DNA from: CAWEQO01 sp963811225
GTDB lineage: Bacteria > Chloroflexota > Anaerolineae > Anaerolineales > Anaerolineaceae
Reading direction: 5' to 3'
Length of the DNA stretch: 64,000 bases
NCBI GenBank assembly: GCA_963811225.1
Contig: CAWEQO010000002.1
Location: 744,001-808,000 of the forward strand
The notes beneath the pieces were generated by a model. The model did not search any database. It had not been told where the DNA came from and saw nothing but the letters and a program-made list of their open reading frames with translations. Both the position numbers and the translations under genes were made by a program. Of this stretch, positions 40,757 through 49,444 are shown one piece after another (the stretch's first letter is position 1; each line of letters opens with the position of its first letter).

Positions 40757-40789
40757 GAGGAGAGGAGGGCTTTCAACCCTCCTCTCCTC
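40757..40789 (+). terminator. Hairpin after the DUF4386 genes
   Basis: GAGGAGAGGAGGG and CCCTCCTCTCCTC are perfect 13-base arms around a 7-base loop, with no long T-run. Confidence 0.55.
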
Positions 40790-40886
40790 TACCCGCTGAA
40801 GTTTTTGAAGCACTATGACAAAATTGATATAATTTAGAATATTGCAAGGCCGGGCAAACTTTTCGGTCTTAAGAAGGGAGGATTTT

Positions 40887-41474
40887 ATGCGCAAGGTCGT
40901 TGTATTCACAAACCTCTCGCTGGACGGCGTGATGCAAGCGCCGGGCAGGCAAGATGAGGACTTGCGAGACGATTTTCCATTCGGCGGTTGGGGTGCGCCC
41001 TACGCTGCAATGCAGAGCCCCGAAATTGGGAACAGCCTGGGAGACACCGGACCCTTATTATTCGGCCGGCGAACCTACCAGGATTTTTATGGGTTCTGGC
41101 CAAAGCAGATGGACAGCCCTTTTCGAGAAATTCTAAACAATAACCAGAAATATGTCGCGTCCCGGACCCTAAAAGAACCGCTGCCGTGGCAAAATTCGAT
41201 CCTGCTCTCCGGCGAAGCTACCGATACGGTCGCAGCGTTGAAGGCGCAGCCGGGCAAGGACTTCCTGGTGATGGGCAGCGGCGAACTGGTCCAGTCGCTC
41301 ATGCAGCATGACCTGGTCGACCGGTTCGTGCTGCTGATTTACCCGCTCATTTTAGGCCGCGGGCGCCGGCTTTTCCCGGAAGGCAGCCCACATTCAGGAC
41401 TCCAGCTCCTGAATGCGAAGCCGACCGCCAATGGAGTGATTGTGGCTACCTACCAACCAGCGCCGGCCGGTTAA
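40887..41474 (+). CDS. RibD C-terminal/dihydrofolate-reductase-like protein
   Basis: The 195-residue product has RKVVVFTNLSLDGVMQAPGR, GPLLFGRRTYQDFYGFWP, FLVMGSGELVQSLMQHDLVD and LLIYPLILGRGRRLFPEG, the standard pattern of YyaP/RibD_C NAD(P)H reductases of unknown substrate. ATG at 40887 with GGGAGG six bases upstream is the start. The SRPBCC gene follows after 12 bases. Such RibD_C-AHSA1 pairs are common accessory operons and are not part of riboflavin synthesis. Confidence 0.85.
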   Translation: MRKVVVFTNLSLDGVMQAPGRQDEDLRDDFPFGGWGAPYAAMQSPEIGNSLGDTGPLLFGRRTYQDFYGFWPKQMDSPFREILNNNQKYVASRTLKEPLPWQNSILLSGEATDTVAALKAQPGKDFLVMGSGELVQSLMQHDLVDRFVLLIYPLILGRGRRLFPEGSPHSGLQLLNAKPTANGVIVATYQPAPAG

Positions 41475-41486
41475 AAGGAGCATAAG

Positions 41487-41981
41487 ATGACAGACGCTCA
41501 CGCAGGTAACCGCACGAAAACCACGAATTTGATCAAGGCTTCCCCGGAAACGCTTTATCGGGCTTTCACGAACCCAGCGGCTTTGGCTGTCTGGCGTGCG
41601 CCTGGGGCGATGACCGGCGAAGTCCATCATTTTGATTACAGAGTGGGGGGAGGGTATCAGATGTCGCTGCGCTATCCCGCATCCGAAAAATCCTCCCAAG
41701 GGAAAACAACCGAGAAAGAGGACCGCTTTTCAGCGAGATTTGTGGAACTTACGCCGCCCAGAAAAATTGTCGAAGCAGTTACTTTCGACTCGCCTGATCC
41801 TTCTTTTTCAGGCGAGATGATCATGGAAGTCACCCTGGAAGCTGTAGAGGGCGGGACGAACGTAACGATTGAATTTCGGGACATTCCACGTGGCATTCGT
41901 CCCGAGGACAATGAGCTGGGCACACAGTTAGCGCTGGAAAAGCTGGCCCATTATGTCGATCACAGCGATCGGATCCGCTGA
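41487..41981 (+). CDS. SRPBCC (AHSA1/START-like) domain protein
   Basis: The 164-residue product has the AHSA1 signature: LIKASPETLYRAFTNPAALA, VWRAPGAMTGEVHHFDYRVG, GGYQMSL, and a C-terminal amphipathic helix. The fold forms a hydrophobic ligand pocket; ligand unknown. AAAAGGAG precedes the ATG. It is cotranscribed with the RibD_C-like reductase. Confidence 0.85.
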   Translation: MTDAHAGNRTKTTNLIKASPETLYRAFTNPAALAVWRAPGAMTGEVHHFDYRVGGGYQMSLRYPASEKSSQGKTTEKEDRFSARFVELTPPRKIVEAVTFDSPDPSFSGEMIMEVTLEAVEGGTNVTIEFRDIPRGIRPEDNELGTQLALEKLAHYVDHSDRIR

Positions 41982-42009
41982 TCAAGGGGGAACGATCAAG
42001 ACAGTCATT

Positions 42010-42290
42010 TCCCTCTACAACCTCTCGCTGCATTCTGCCAGTATTTAAGAGGGCAGGCATACTTTCGCTCCACAAGCTTCCTGAGGAGGACTGTTCTCGC
42101 GAGCGGAATCTCTATACCGGAGATCAACTCAGTCAGAATATAGACCGCGGAACTGCATAAATCATATTTGGGAACGCTGAAGGGGGTCAGCGGCGCGGTG
42201 CTGTATCCGCTGTCGCGCCCATCATCGATGACCACCACGGAAATATCCTCGCGAATGTGCAGCCCGGCATCTTTGATCGCTTCCATCGGG
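42010..42290 (-). pseudogene. Degenerate copy of a LacI-family regulator C-terminus
   Basis: On the minus strand this segment reads EAIKDAGLHIREDISVVVID ... VYILTELISGIEIPLARTVL, nearly the same as the last 85 residues of the LacI protein encoded at 51880-52929. The nucleotide sequences of the two segments also align closely. The DNA-binding and first ligand-binding parts are missing, and residues have changed (for example GIDDVRDSG to VIDDGRDSG). Similarity ends abruptly at about 42290. It is a partial duplication that has decayed. Confidence 0.75.
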
Positions 42291-42393
42291 AAAACTCTGC
42301 GTAATTTTGACGAGATGATTTCAGAGGAACTGCCGATGGCAAAGTACGGCTCTTTTGCTACGATAAGGAGAGGACCGATATCGAAAGAAAGGA

Positions 42394-42765
42394 ATGGAAT
42401 GGGTAAGCACCTCCGAACTCTTAATCGTAGACGACCAGCCGCGCACGCGCCAGAGCTTGCGCGCACTGCTGGCTGCCAGCTTTTATCCTGATGAAATCCT
42501 GGAGGCAGAGAATGGTCTCGACGCGCTGGCTGCCGTGCAAACCGCTTGCCCGGATCTCGTGATCTTAGATGCGAAAATGGCGGTGCTCGACGGGATCGAG
42601 GCCACCCGGCGCATCAAAGCCAATTTCCCCCATGTGAAGGTGCTGGTACTCTCCCTCTATCCTCGCTATCAGGATCAGGCGCTTTCCGCCGGCGCCGACG
42701 CATTTCTCACCAAAGATGAGCAGCCGGAACGATTGCTGTCCGTGGTGGCGAGCTTGACGGATTAA
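42394..42765 (+). CDS. Stand-alone response-regulator receiver domain
   Basis: The 123-residue product is a single REC domain: ELLIVDDQPRTRQSLRALLA with the acidic pair, DLVILDAKMAVLDGI with the phospho-acceptor Asp, KVLVLSLYPRYQDQA and the conserved Lys in FLTKDEQPE. No output domain follows. GAAAGGA precedes the ATG at 42394. It may be a phospho-relay partner for the histidine kinase encoded 1.5 kb downstream. Just upstream lies the LacI fragment, so it may have been separated from its former context. Confidence 0.8.
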   Translation: MEWVSTSELLIVDDQPRTRQSLRALLAASFYPDEILEAENGLDALAAVQTACPDLVILDAKMAVLDGIEATRRIKANFPHVKVLVLSLYPRYQDQALSAGADAFLTKDEQPERLLSVVASLTD

Positions 42766-42910
42766 GAAAAATGATACGAAACGAAACGTGACAAAAATGA
42801 CGGTTATTAGAGCCTTGATAAGGTAGTCTTTGGTGTAGAATAATTCAGAGCATTTTCCAAACAGCATTCAAAGCCAAATTGACATCAAGAGGGGTGAAAG
42901 GGTACCTGTA

Positions 42911-44245
42911 TTGAATCGGATTTCAAGGAGGAGATTCATAAAAGGCATCGGAACGGCTGCAGCAGGCGCTGTTCTGGCTGCCTGCCTGCCCCAGTCCACC
43001 AAAACACAGTCTGACCGACGAGTTCAACTCGTGTATCAGGATTGGCGCACCAACTGGTTCCCACCCATGGCCCAGCAGCTTTTGCCGGCGTTCCATACGG
43101 AGAACCCGAATATCAACGTTTTTTATGTCCCCGACCCCGAAAATTTCGAAGAGAAAATGCTGCTCGATCTTCAGTCTGGCACCGCCGCGGATGTGTTCCA
43201 GGGCTGCTGCACGCATTTCCCGGCATGGGCCCAGCAGGGTTATACCCTTGACCTGCGCCCCTTCGTCCAGGCCGACCTGGACCAGGTCACGATCGACGAT
43301 TGGGACCCGGCCCAGTACCAGGCCCTGTTCACCCGAGACGGCCGGCAGTTTGGGCTGCCGAAGTATCACGGCGCGCTGGCGCTGTATTACAACAAAGACC
43401 TTTTCGACCGCTACGATGTGGCCTACCCGGACGGTTCCTGGACCTACGACGATTACTTGCGGGCCATGCGCCGTTTGACCCACTCTGCCACTGAATATCA
43501 GCCGGCGCTGTATGGCAGCATGTTGGATGTTTCGTGGGATCGGATCCAGGTACACGTCAACAGCTGGGGCGGGCATTTTGTCGACCCGGCCGACCCGACC
43601 CACTGCATGATTGGCGAGCCGGAGGCGCTGGAGGCGCTCGAGTGGCTGCGGGCGCGCATCTGGGACGACAAAGTGATGGCCGCGCTTCCAATGGTCGATT
43701 CGCTCGCACCGCCGCAGGCCTTCATTGAACAGCGGGTAGCGATGATCGAGGATGGCTCCTGGACGCTCAAAGACATCCTGACCCGGGCGAAGTTCCGGGT
43801 GGGGGTGGCGCCCTTCCCGACCGGCCCGGCTCGCAAGGTAACCCTGGCGACCACCGACGGTTTTGGCATCTATGCCGGGACCAAGCATCCTGAGGCGGCC
43901 TGGGAACTGCTGAAATTCCTGATCGGCAAGGAGTATGGTCGGGCGATGGCACGCGCCAACTTTCTGCAGCCGGCCCGGGCCTCGCTCATCGAGGATTGGA
44001 TCGGATACGTGCGGGATGAGTTTCCCGAGCAGGCCGGCGAGATGGATCTAAGCGCCTTCGCCGAGGGCCAGCGCCAGGGCTATTCGGTGGTGGCGGAGGT
44101 TTTCGCCAGCATGGGCGAGGTCAAGTCCATCGCACAGACCGCCTGGGACGAGATCCTCACGCTCGGGCTGGCTCCGGCCGCCTATATTAAGGGGGCTTGC
44201 GAACGGATCCAGGCGCTGCAGATGGAGAGCCGGGATGCGCATTAA
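42911..44245 (+). CDS. Tat-exported sugar-binding lipoprotein (CUT1 SBP) preceding a histidine kinase
   Basis: The 444-residue product starts NRISRRRFIKGIGTAAAGAV, a Tat motif, with lipobox LAAC. The mature part has the SBP pattern (MLLDLQSGTAADVFQGCCTH, LYYNKDLFDRYDVAYPDGSW, RVAMIEDGSWTLKDILTRAK, KHPEAAWELLKFLIGKEYGR). TTG at 42911 is the likely start. It overlaps the kinase ATG by 11 bases, so the proteins are made together. No permease genes are linked; the binding protein is therefore more likely a sensor subunit that presents a sugar to the kinase than a transporter component (inference). Confidence 0.85.
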   Translation: MNRISRRRFIKGIGTAAAGAVLAACLPQSTKTQSDRRVQLVYQDWRTNWFPPMAQQLLPAFHTENPNINVFYVPDPENFEEKMLLDLQSGTAADVFQGCCTHFPAWAQQGYTLDLRPFVQADLDQVTIDDWDPAQYQALFTRDGRQFGLPKYHGALALYYNKDLFDRYDVAYPDGSWTYDDYLRAMRRLTHSATEYQPALYGSMLDVSWDRIQVHVNSWGGHFVDPADPTHCMIGEPEALEALEWLRARIWDDKVMAALPMVDSLAPPQAFIEQRVAMIEDGSWTLKDILTRAKFRVGVAPFPTGPARKVTLATTDGFGIYAGTKHPEAAWELLKFLIGKEYGRAMARANFLQPARASLIEDWIGYVRDEFPEQAGEMDLSAFAEGQRQGYSVVAEVFASMGEVKSIAQTAWDEILTLGLAPAAYIKGACERIQALQMESRDAH

Positions 44246-46175
44246 ATTCACCCGTTCCCGCCTGGGCACGCGCATCCTGATCTGGTCGTTTGTGCCGACC
44301 ACCATCATCTTGTTTGCGGTGGCGGTGACCATTTTCTATGCTTACCAGCGCGTGACGGAAGACCTGGTCGTCGGCCGCAACGAGCAGCTCACCCGCCTCT
44401 CGGCCCGCCAGTTATCCGAGGACCTCAACCAGTACGTATCCACCCTGACCGTGCTGACCCGCTCGGCAGACCTGTACTCGGCCAACCCGGCTCGCCAGGC
44501 GCAGATCTTACAGCAGTCGACCAACCAACTGCTGGTGTTCGATGCGGGAGTGCTGGTGCTCGATTCCAGTGGACGGGTGACGGTCGCGCCGACCGAGCAG
44601 CCGGATCTCGTCGGCCAGAACTGGTCCGACAGCAGCTTCTTCCGCCAGATCCTGCGCAGCGGCGGGCAGAGCGGCGAACCGGCTTACTCGAATATTTTGC
44701 AGGCCGGGCAGGCGGACATGCAGGTGATTGCGGTGGCCGTGCCGATCTTGAATGCCCAGCAGAACTTCCGTGGGGCGCTGGTGGGTTTGTTCCGTTTGGG
44801 CGCCAGCAATTACAGCGCCTTCTACGGCGGCATTGTCAAGCTGCGGCTGGGGGAGGCGGGCAGCCCGTACCTGGTTGATGGCAACGGCTGGGTGATTTAT
44901 CACCCGGATGAAACCCAAATTGGCAGCGACTACCACACCCAGCCGGTGGTGCAGCAGGTGGCGCGCCGCCAGGCGGGTTACCTGCACGCCCGCGACGCAT
45001 CTGGCCGTGAAACCCTGGCCAGTTACGCGCCCATCCCCGGCACACCCTGGGGGCTTGTGGATGAGGAGAACTGGAACGACTTGCTGGCTTCCAGCCGCGG
45101 CTACGGCCAGTTCTTAATGATTTTGCTCGGCCTGGGGATTATCATCCCCACCCTGGTCGTCACGTTTGGCGTGCGCCAGATTACCGAGCCGGTGGCTAAG
45201 TTGATCGAAGGCGCGAAGGAGATCAGCGGCGGTCAGTATGGTCAGCAGATCCACGTGCACACCGGCGACGAACTGGAAGACCTCACCACTCAGTTCAACC
45301 GCATGTCGGAAGAGCTGCGCGAGTCGTACGCCCAACTGGAAGACCGGGTGGCGGCCCGCACGCAGGAACTGGCTACGCTCAACCGGATTGCGGCGGTGGC
45401 CAGCCGCTCCCTCAACCTGGAAGAGGTCATGCATGCCGCCCTGGAGGAAACCATCCAGGCGCTGAAATTGGACCTGGGTGCAGCCTTCAACCTGGAAGAG
45501 GACGGCGAGCATTTGCGCCTGATTACCGGGTGTAATTTGCCGCCCGATTTCCCCTACCATACCCAGGATCGGCCTTATAAGGGAAGCGCGATGGAGATCG
45601 CTGCGAATGCAGGGCTGCCGATGGCCTGGTCTTCAGTAGAATTTCCGGATGTTGCCACACGTGCCTGGCTGGAGAAGGTTGGGGTGAGGCAGGTGATCAC
45701 CGTGCCGCTGCTGGCCAAGAGCAAGCTGGTGGGCGTCTTCAACCTCGGCACCCGCCAGATCCACGATCTCAGCCCGGAGGAATGCAGCCTCCTGGCGTCC
45801 ATCGGCCAGCAGATCGGTGTCGCAGTTGAGAACACCCACCTGTACCGGCAGGCCGAGGAGACCGCTACCCTGGCCGAGCGCACTCGCCTGGCGCGCGAGC
45901 TGCACGATTCGGTCACTCAGTCGCTGTACAGCGTGACCCTGTTCGCCGAAGCGGCTGCCAGCCAGTTGGCTGCGGATCATCTTCTAATTGCCAGAGAACA
46001 CCTTGAGGAGCTGCGCGACACCGCCCAGGAGGCGCTGCGCGAGATGCGCCTGTTGATCTTCGAGCTGCGACCGCCGTCTTTGGAGCAGAACGGATTAAGC
46101 GCCGCTATCCAGGAGCGGCTGGAGGCGGTCGAGGCGCGGCGGGGGTATCCAGAGCAAGTTCCGGGTCGAAGGTGA
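44235..46175 (+). CDS. Sensor histidine kinase (Cache-HAMP-GAF-HisKA_3), frameshifted before its ATPase domain
   Basis: Domains in order: membrane segment (RILIWSFVPTTIILFAVAVT), extracellular Cache-type domain to about residue 285, second membrane segment (FLMILLGLGIIIPTLVVTFG), HAMP, GAF (residues 380-540), and the HisKA_3 dimerisation helix with RLARELHDSVTQSLYS carrying the phospho-His. The frame is lost in a run of five G at 46141-46145. Deleting one G would continue EARRGIQSKFRVEGEERLSL into the ATPase domain at 46189-46530. As read, the protein lacks its catalytic domain. It is paired with a NarL-type regulator downstream. Confidence 0.85.
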   Translation: MRIKFTRSRLGTRILIWSFVPTTIILFAVAVTIFYAYQRVTEDLVVGRNEQLTRLSARQLSEDLNQYVSTLTVLTRSADLYSANPARQAQILQQSTNQLLVFDAGVLVLDSSGRVTVAPTEQPDLVGQNWSDSSFFRQILRSGGQSGEPAYSNILQAGQADMQVIAVAVPILNAQQNFRGALVGLFRLGASNYSAFYGGIVKLRLGEAGSPYLVDGNGWVIYHPDETQIGSDYHTQPVVQQVARRQAGYLHARDASGRETLASYAPIPGTPWGLVDEENWNDLLASSRGYGQFLMILLGLGIIIPTLVVTFGVRQITEPVAKLIEGAKEISGGQYGQQIHVHTGDELEDLTTQFNRMSEELRESYAQLEDRVAARTQELATLNRIAAVASRSLNLEEVMHAALEETIQALKLDLGAAFNLEEDGEHLRLITGCNLPPDFPYHTQDRPYKGSAMEIAANAGLPMAWSSVEFPDVATRAWLEKVGVRQVITVPLLAKSKLVGVFNLGTRQIHDLSPEECSLLASIGQQIGVAVENTHLYRQAEETATLAERTRLARELHDSVTQSLYSVTLFAEAAASQLAADHLLIAREHLEELRDTAQEALREMRLLIFELRPPSLEQNGLSAAIQERLEAVEARRGYPEQVPGRR

Positions 46176-46188
46176 GGAGCGCCTGTCT

Positions 46189-46530
46189 TTGGATGTGCAG
46201 AAAGAGCTGTATTTTATCGCACAAGAGGCGCTTAACAACGTGCTCAAGCACAGCCGCGCCAGCGAGGTGCATGTTGATCTTCACTATGCGGCCGATGAAG
46301 TTTGCCTGGAGGTCTTGGACAACGGTGTCGGGTTCGACCCGGCACAGGTGCGCCCCGGCGGCATGGGGCTGGAAGGGATGCGCGCTCGGACCCGCCAAAT
46401 AGAAGGCAGCCTGGCGCTGGAAAGCCTTCCGGGCGAGGGAACAAAAGTCAGCGTGCAGGTGCCGCTGCGAAAGACCGGAACTTCAAGCCGGGCAGCGGAT
46501 GAGGAAATGGAGGAAATGGATCATGTCTAA
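46189..46530 (+). pseudogene. HATPase_c domain of the same histidine kinase, separated by a frameshift
   Basis: This is the C-terminal catalytic domain in the +1 frame. It has the N box (YFIAQEALNNVLKHSRASEV), G1 box (LDNGVGFDPAQ) and G2 box (GGMGLEGMRARTRQIEGSL). The kinase gene as a whole runs 44235-46530, overlapping the regulator start at 46523. The real in-frame sequence begins around 46146. Confidence 0.75.
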
Positions 46531-47194
46531 TTTACGGGTGTTGGTATGCGATGATCATGCCATCGTGAGGAAAGGGATTGGCGCGCTGCTGGCGACCCGG
46601 CAGGGGATCGAAGTGGTGGGGGAGGCGGGCAACGGCAGGGAGGCGGTTGCCCAGGCGCGCCAGTTGATGCCGGACGTGATCTTGATGGACCTGGTCATGC
46701 CGGAGATGGATGGCATTGAAGCCATCCAGAAGATCACAGAACAACAGCCGGACGCTCACATCCTGGTGTTGACCAGCTTCGCCGCCGACGACAAGGTCTT
46801 CCCGGCCATCAAGGCCGGTGCGCTTGGCTACCTGTTGAAAGGCTCCGGCCCGGACGAGCTGGTGCAGGCCATCCATCAGGTGGCGCAGGGCGAGCCGTCG
46901 CTGGAGCCGAGCATTGCCCGTAAGGTGCTGCTGGAGCTGAACCGCCCGCCCAAAGCGCCCCCCACCACCGATCCGCTTACCCAGCGCGAGCTGGAAGTGC
47001 TGCGCCTGCTGGCCCAGGGTATGAGCAACCGCGAGATCGCCGACGAGCTGGTGATCCACGAGCGCACCGTCTGCACGCACGTCAGCAGCATCCTCGACAA
47101 GCTGCACCTTGCCAGCCGCACGCAGGCGGCACTGTTCGCGCTGAAAGAGGGCTATGCCTCGTTGGAGGATATCCCGGACGCAGACGAGGTGTAG
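46523..47194 (+). CDS. NarL/FixJ-type response regulator
   Basis: The 223-residue product has a receiver domain (RVLVCDDHAIVRKGIGALLA, VILMDLVMPEMDGIEAIQKI with the acceptor Asp, GYLLKGSGPDEL with the Lys) and a LuxR-type helix-turn-helix (TQRELEVLRLLAQGMSNREI, TVCTHVSSILDKLHL). ATG at 46523 lies eight bases inside the kinase end, with a GGAGGAAA site. It is the cognate regulator of the kinase upstream. Target genes are not evident; they may be sugar-uptake genes elsewhere. Confidence 0.9.
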   Translation: MSNLRVLVCDDHAIVRKGIGALLATRQGIEVVGEAGNGREAVAQARQLMPDVILMDLVMPEMDGIEAIQKITEQQPDAHILVLTSFAADDKVFPAIKAGALGYLLKGSGPDELVQAIHQVAQGEPSLEPSIARKVLLELNRPPKAPPTTDPLTQRELEVLRLLAQGMSNREIADELVIHERTVCTHVSSILDKLHLASRTQAALFALKEGYASLEDIPDADEV

Positions 47195-47212
47195 CGGACC
47201 GGCGAGCAGCTC

Positions 47213-47253
47213 AAAACAGCCGGCCAGCGCAAATTGCGCTGGCTGGCTGTTTT
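47213..47253 (+). terminator. Terminator of the two-component operon
   Basis: AAAACAGCC-GGCCAGCGC pairs with GCGCTGGC-TGGCTGTTTT around a short AT loop, starting 18 bases after the regulator stop. Confidence 0.75.
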
Positions 47254-47433
47254 GTTGGATACCAGACGCTGAGCACCTCCGTCATCAAAAATGATGAGGG
47301 GGATGAAGAGGCAGAATCCACAATTTTTATGAATGAATTTGGAAGCTTTCTCCGATGCAAGACCGGCGTCGATTTGATACCCTCAATTACAGAGTGATTA
47401 CGGAAAAGCGACAATTCAAAAGGAGAAACCACA

Positions 47434-47832
47434 ATGAAAACCAAAAACTTACTTCGATGGGTTCTGCCGCTGCTGCTGCTCACAGTTTTACTGACGGCTT
47501 GCGGACACAGCAGCGTGGCGCTTGCCATGCGCGAGACGCACATCCTCGACCGGTGGAAGGCGAGCTACTCGTCCTTCACCGGCGTGAAAACGCATACCCT
47601 CCAGGCGGATGCCGGGCAATCCCTGGCGCTGACCTATGATGTGCAGGTGGACGAAGGCACACTCAGCCTGCAAGTCAAGAATGCGGACGGAGAGCTGGTG
47701 TGGGAAGAGGTCATGCAGGTCGCCAGGGCAGATACGGTTAACGTTCCGACGGAACAAACCGGCCGCTACACCATCCTCATCCAAGGCGAGCAAACCAGTG
47801 GGAGCTGGGACGTCAACTGGCGCTTGCAGTAA
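47434..47832 (+). CDS. Small lipoprotein of unknown function
   Basis: The 132-residue product has a lipoprotein signal (RWVLPLLLLTVLLTACG) and a beta-rich mature domain (SLALTYDVQVDEGTLSLQVK, GRYTILIQGEQTSGSWDVNW) that resembles small jelly-roll or pre-peptidase-like domains. The ATG follows AAAGGAG. It is monocistronic, framed by terminators at 47213 and 47847. No enzyme motif is seen. Confidence 0.7.
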   Translation: MKTKNLLRWVLPLLLLTVLLTACGHSSVALAMRETHILDRWKASYSSFTGVKTHTLQADAGQSLALTYDVQVDEGTLSLQVKNADGELVWEEVMQVARADTVNVPTEQTGRYTILIQGEQTSGSWDVNWRLQ

Positions 47833-47846
47833 AACAAGCCGGGCGT

Positions 47847-47883
47847 GACCAAAAACAGGGCCTCAGTGGCCCTGTTTTTGGTC
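47847..47883 (+). terminator. Terminator after the lipoprotein gene
   Basis: GACCAAAAACAGGGCC-TCAGT-GGCCCTGTTTTTGGTC: perfect 16-base arms 14 bases after the stop codon. Confidence 0.8.
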
Positions 47884-48047
47884 CCATCGGTGCTCTATGC
47901 ATTTTTGACGAGACTCGGCAGTTGGAAATGATGAGCCGACTCCCGCCTGGGACATTCATTTTTACCAGGGTAAGTTCTAAGGTTCCTCCGATGTCAAGAA
48001 CGTTCCAGTTCGCTATTCTTTAATCAACGAAAAGAGGAGGTGTTGTC

Positions 48048-48728
48048 ATGGGATTAAATCTTGGATTGATGTTGTGGGTAGCCGCCGCCGGACTGCTGGG
48101 GTTTGGGGTCAGCGCGCTGTTTGCAGGGGTGTTGAAGCTCTCGCGGCGGCTGTTCCTGGCGCCGTACGTGCTGCTGTCCGGGGCTTTTCTGGCGGCCTTC
48201 ACGGTCTTCAATCGAGTTGATGTGGCTGAGGTCTTGCGCCACAACTGGGTCTGGGGCGCAGCGGCCGGGGTGCTGCTGAGCGTTTACCTGATCACCACCG
48301 TGCGCCGCCAGCCCGTGTCGCAGCAACTGCATGGCGCACAGCTGGCCGGTGACATTGCCTGGGCGGGCCTGGTGTACGGCGTGCTGGACGCTTTGTTCCT
48401 CAACGTCATGCCGGTGGTGGCAGTCTCGATCGGGTTTTCTCAGTTGGGCTGGGCCGGCTCATTGTGGGGCAAGCTGCTGGTCGGCTTCATCGGGCTTCTG
48501 TCAAGCTTGCTGGTCACGCTGACCTATCACCTGGGTTACCCGGAGTTCCGCAGCCGCCGGGTGCTCCTGGTGCTGGCCGGCAACAGCCTGATCACGCTGG
48601 CCTTCCTGCTGAGCGGCAATCCGTTTGGCAGCATCATCAGTCACACCGCCATGCACGTCGCAGCCGTGATCCAGGGCCCTGAGACCACCATCCAGCTCCC
48701 GCCGCATTACCAACCCGTTCAATTGTGA
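48048..48728 (+). CDS. Polytopic membrane protein of unknown function
   Basis: The 226-residue product has about seven hydrophobic segments, beginning LMLWVAAAGLLGFGVSALFA. Notable polar features are HTAMHVAAVIQ near the C-terminus and TYHLGYPEFRS. AGAGGAGG precedes the ATG. The next membrane protein gene follows 62 bases later, and the two are probably one operon. No family is recognised. Confidence 0.65.
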   Translation: MGLNLGLMLWVAAAGLLGFGVSALFAGVLKLSRRLFLAPYVLLSGAFLAAFTVFNRVDVAEVLRHNWVWGAAAGVLLSVYLITTVRRQPVSQQLHGAQLAGDIAWAGLVYGVLDALFLNVMPVVAVSIGFSQLGWAGSLWGKLLVGFIGLLSSLLVTLTYHLGYPEFRSRRVLLVLAGNSLITLAFLLSGNPFGSIISHTAMHVAAVIQGPETTIQLPPHYQPVQL

Positions 48729-48790
48729 TAATGAAAGCAATCCTCGCAAGGTCTGTTTTGAAGATTTAGAAGATTGGCAAGGAGGCTCGT

Positions 48791-49246
48791 ATGGAAACTA
48801 TTGTCGCTGCACTGCTCATCCTGCATGGTCTGATCACGGCCGGTTTTTCTCTCGGCTGCTTCAAGCCCAGCGCTCCGGTTCGTAACCCAGCCTGGCTGCG
48901 CTCGTGGCCGCTGGGCATGGGACAATCCTGGCTGCTGACCCGGCTTCGATTGGAACAATCGCCGGCCATAATTCTGTGCGGCTTCCTGTTCCTGGCGAGC
49001 GGCCTGGCGCTCATCTCGGCCGGGTTTGGGCTGCTGGGCTTCGCGATCCCGGCCTCGCTGGCTGCACCGCTGGCTCTGGTAGGAGCGGGTTTGGGCTTCT
49101 ATTTGCTGCTGCTTTATTTTCACCCGTTTTACCTTCTCGGTATGGCGGTCAACGTGCTGCTCGTGGTCGCGGCTTTGCTGGTGCACTGGCCGTCCTTCTT
49201 GACCCCCGGGCTTAAGGTGATCGAATCTGTTCAGTTGATGTTCTAG
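48791..49246 (+). CDS. Small polytopic membrane protein of unknown function
   Basis: The 151-residue product has four hydrophobic segments (ETIVAALLILHGLITAGFSL, IILCGFLFLASGLALISAGF, APLALVGAGLGFYLLLLYFH, GMAVNVLLVVAALLVHW), a layout like small DoxX-type proteins, although no diagnostic motif is seen. CAAGGAGG precedes the ATG. Likely cotranscribed with the preceding membrane protein gene. Confidence 0.65.
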   Translation: METIVAALLILHGLITAGFSLGCFKPSAPVRNPAWLRSWPLGMGQSWLLTRLRLEQSPAIILCGFLFLASGLALISAGFGLLGFAIPASLAAPLALVGAGLGFYLLLLYFHPFYLLGMAVNVLLVVAALLVHWPSFLTPGLKVIESVQLMF

Positions 49247-49444
49247 TACGGGTTGGACCTGACGTACATTGCGAGCCCAAGTTTCGTTGAAATGCGAATT
49301 GACATGGCGGAATCGACGCAAAATGCTTTTGAAGAACAGGCAGTATCGAAAAATAAACCACTGCCTGAGCAATTATAAAATTTTAAGATGGAGGCTTCAT
49401 TGGATAAAAAAGTTATAAAGGGAACCGGTCGAGGAGGCAGGGGC

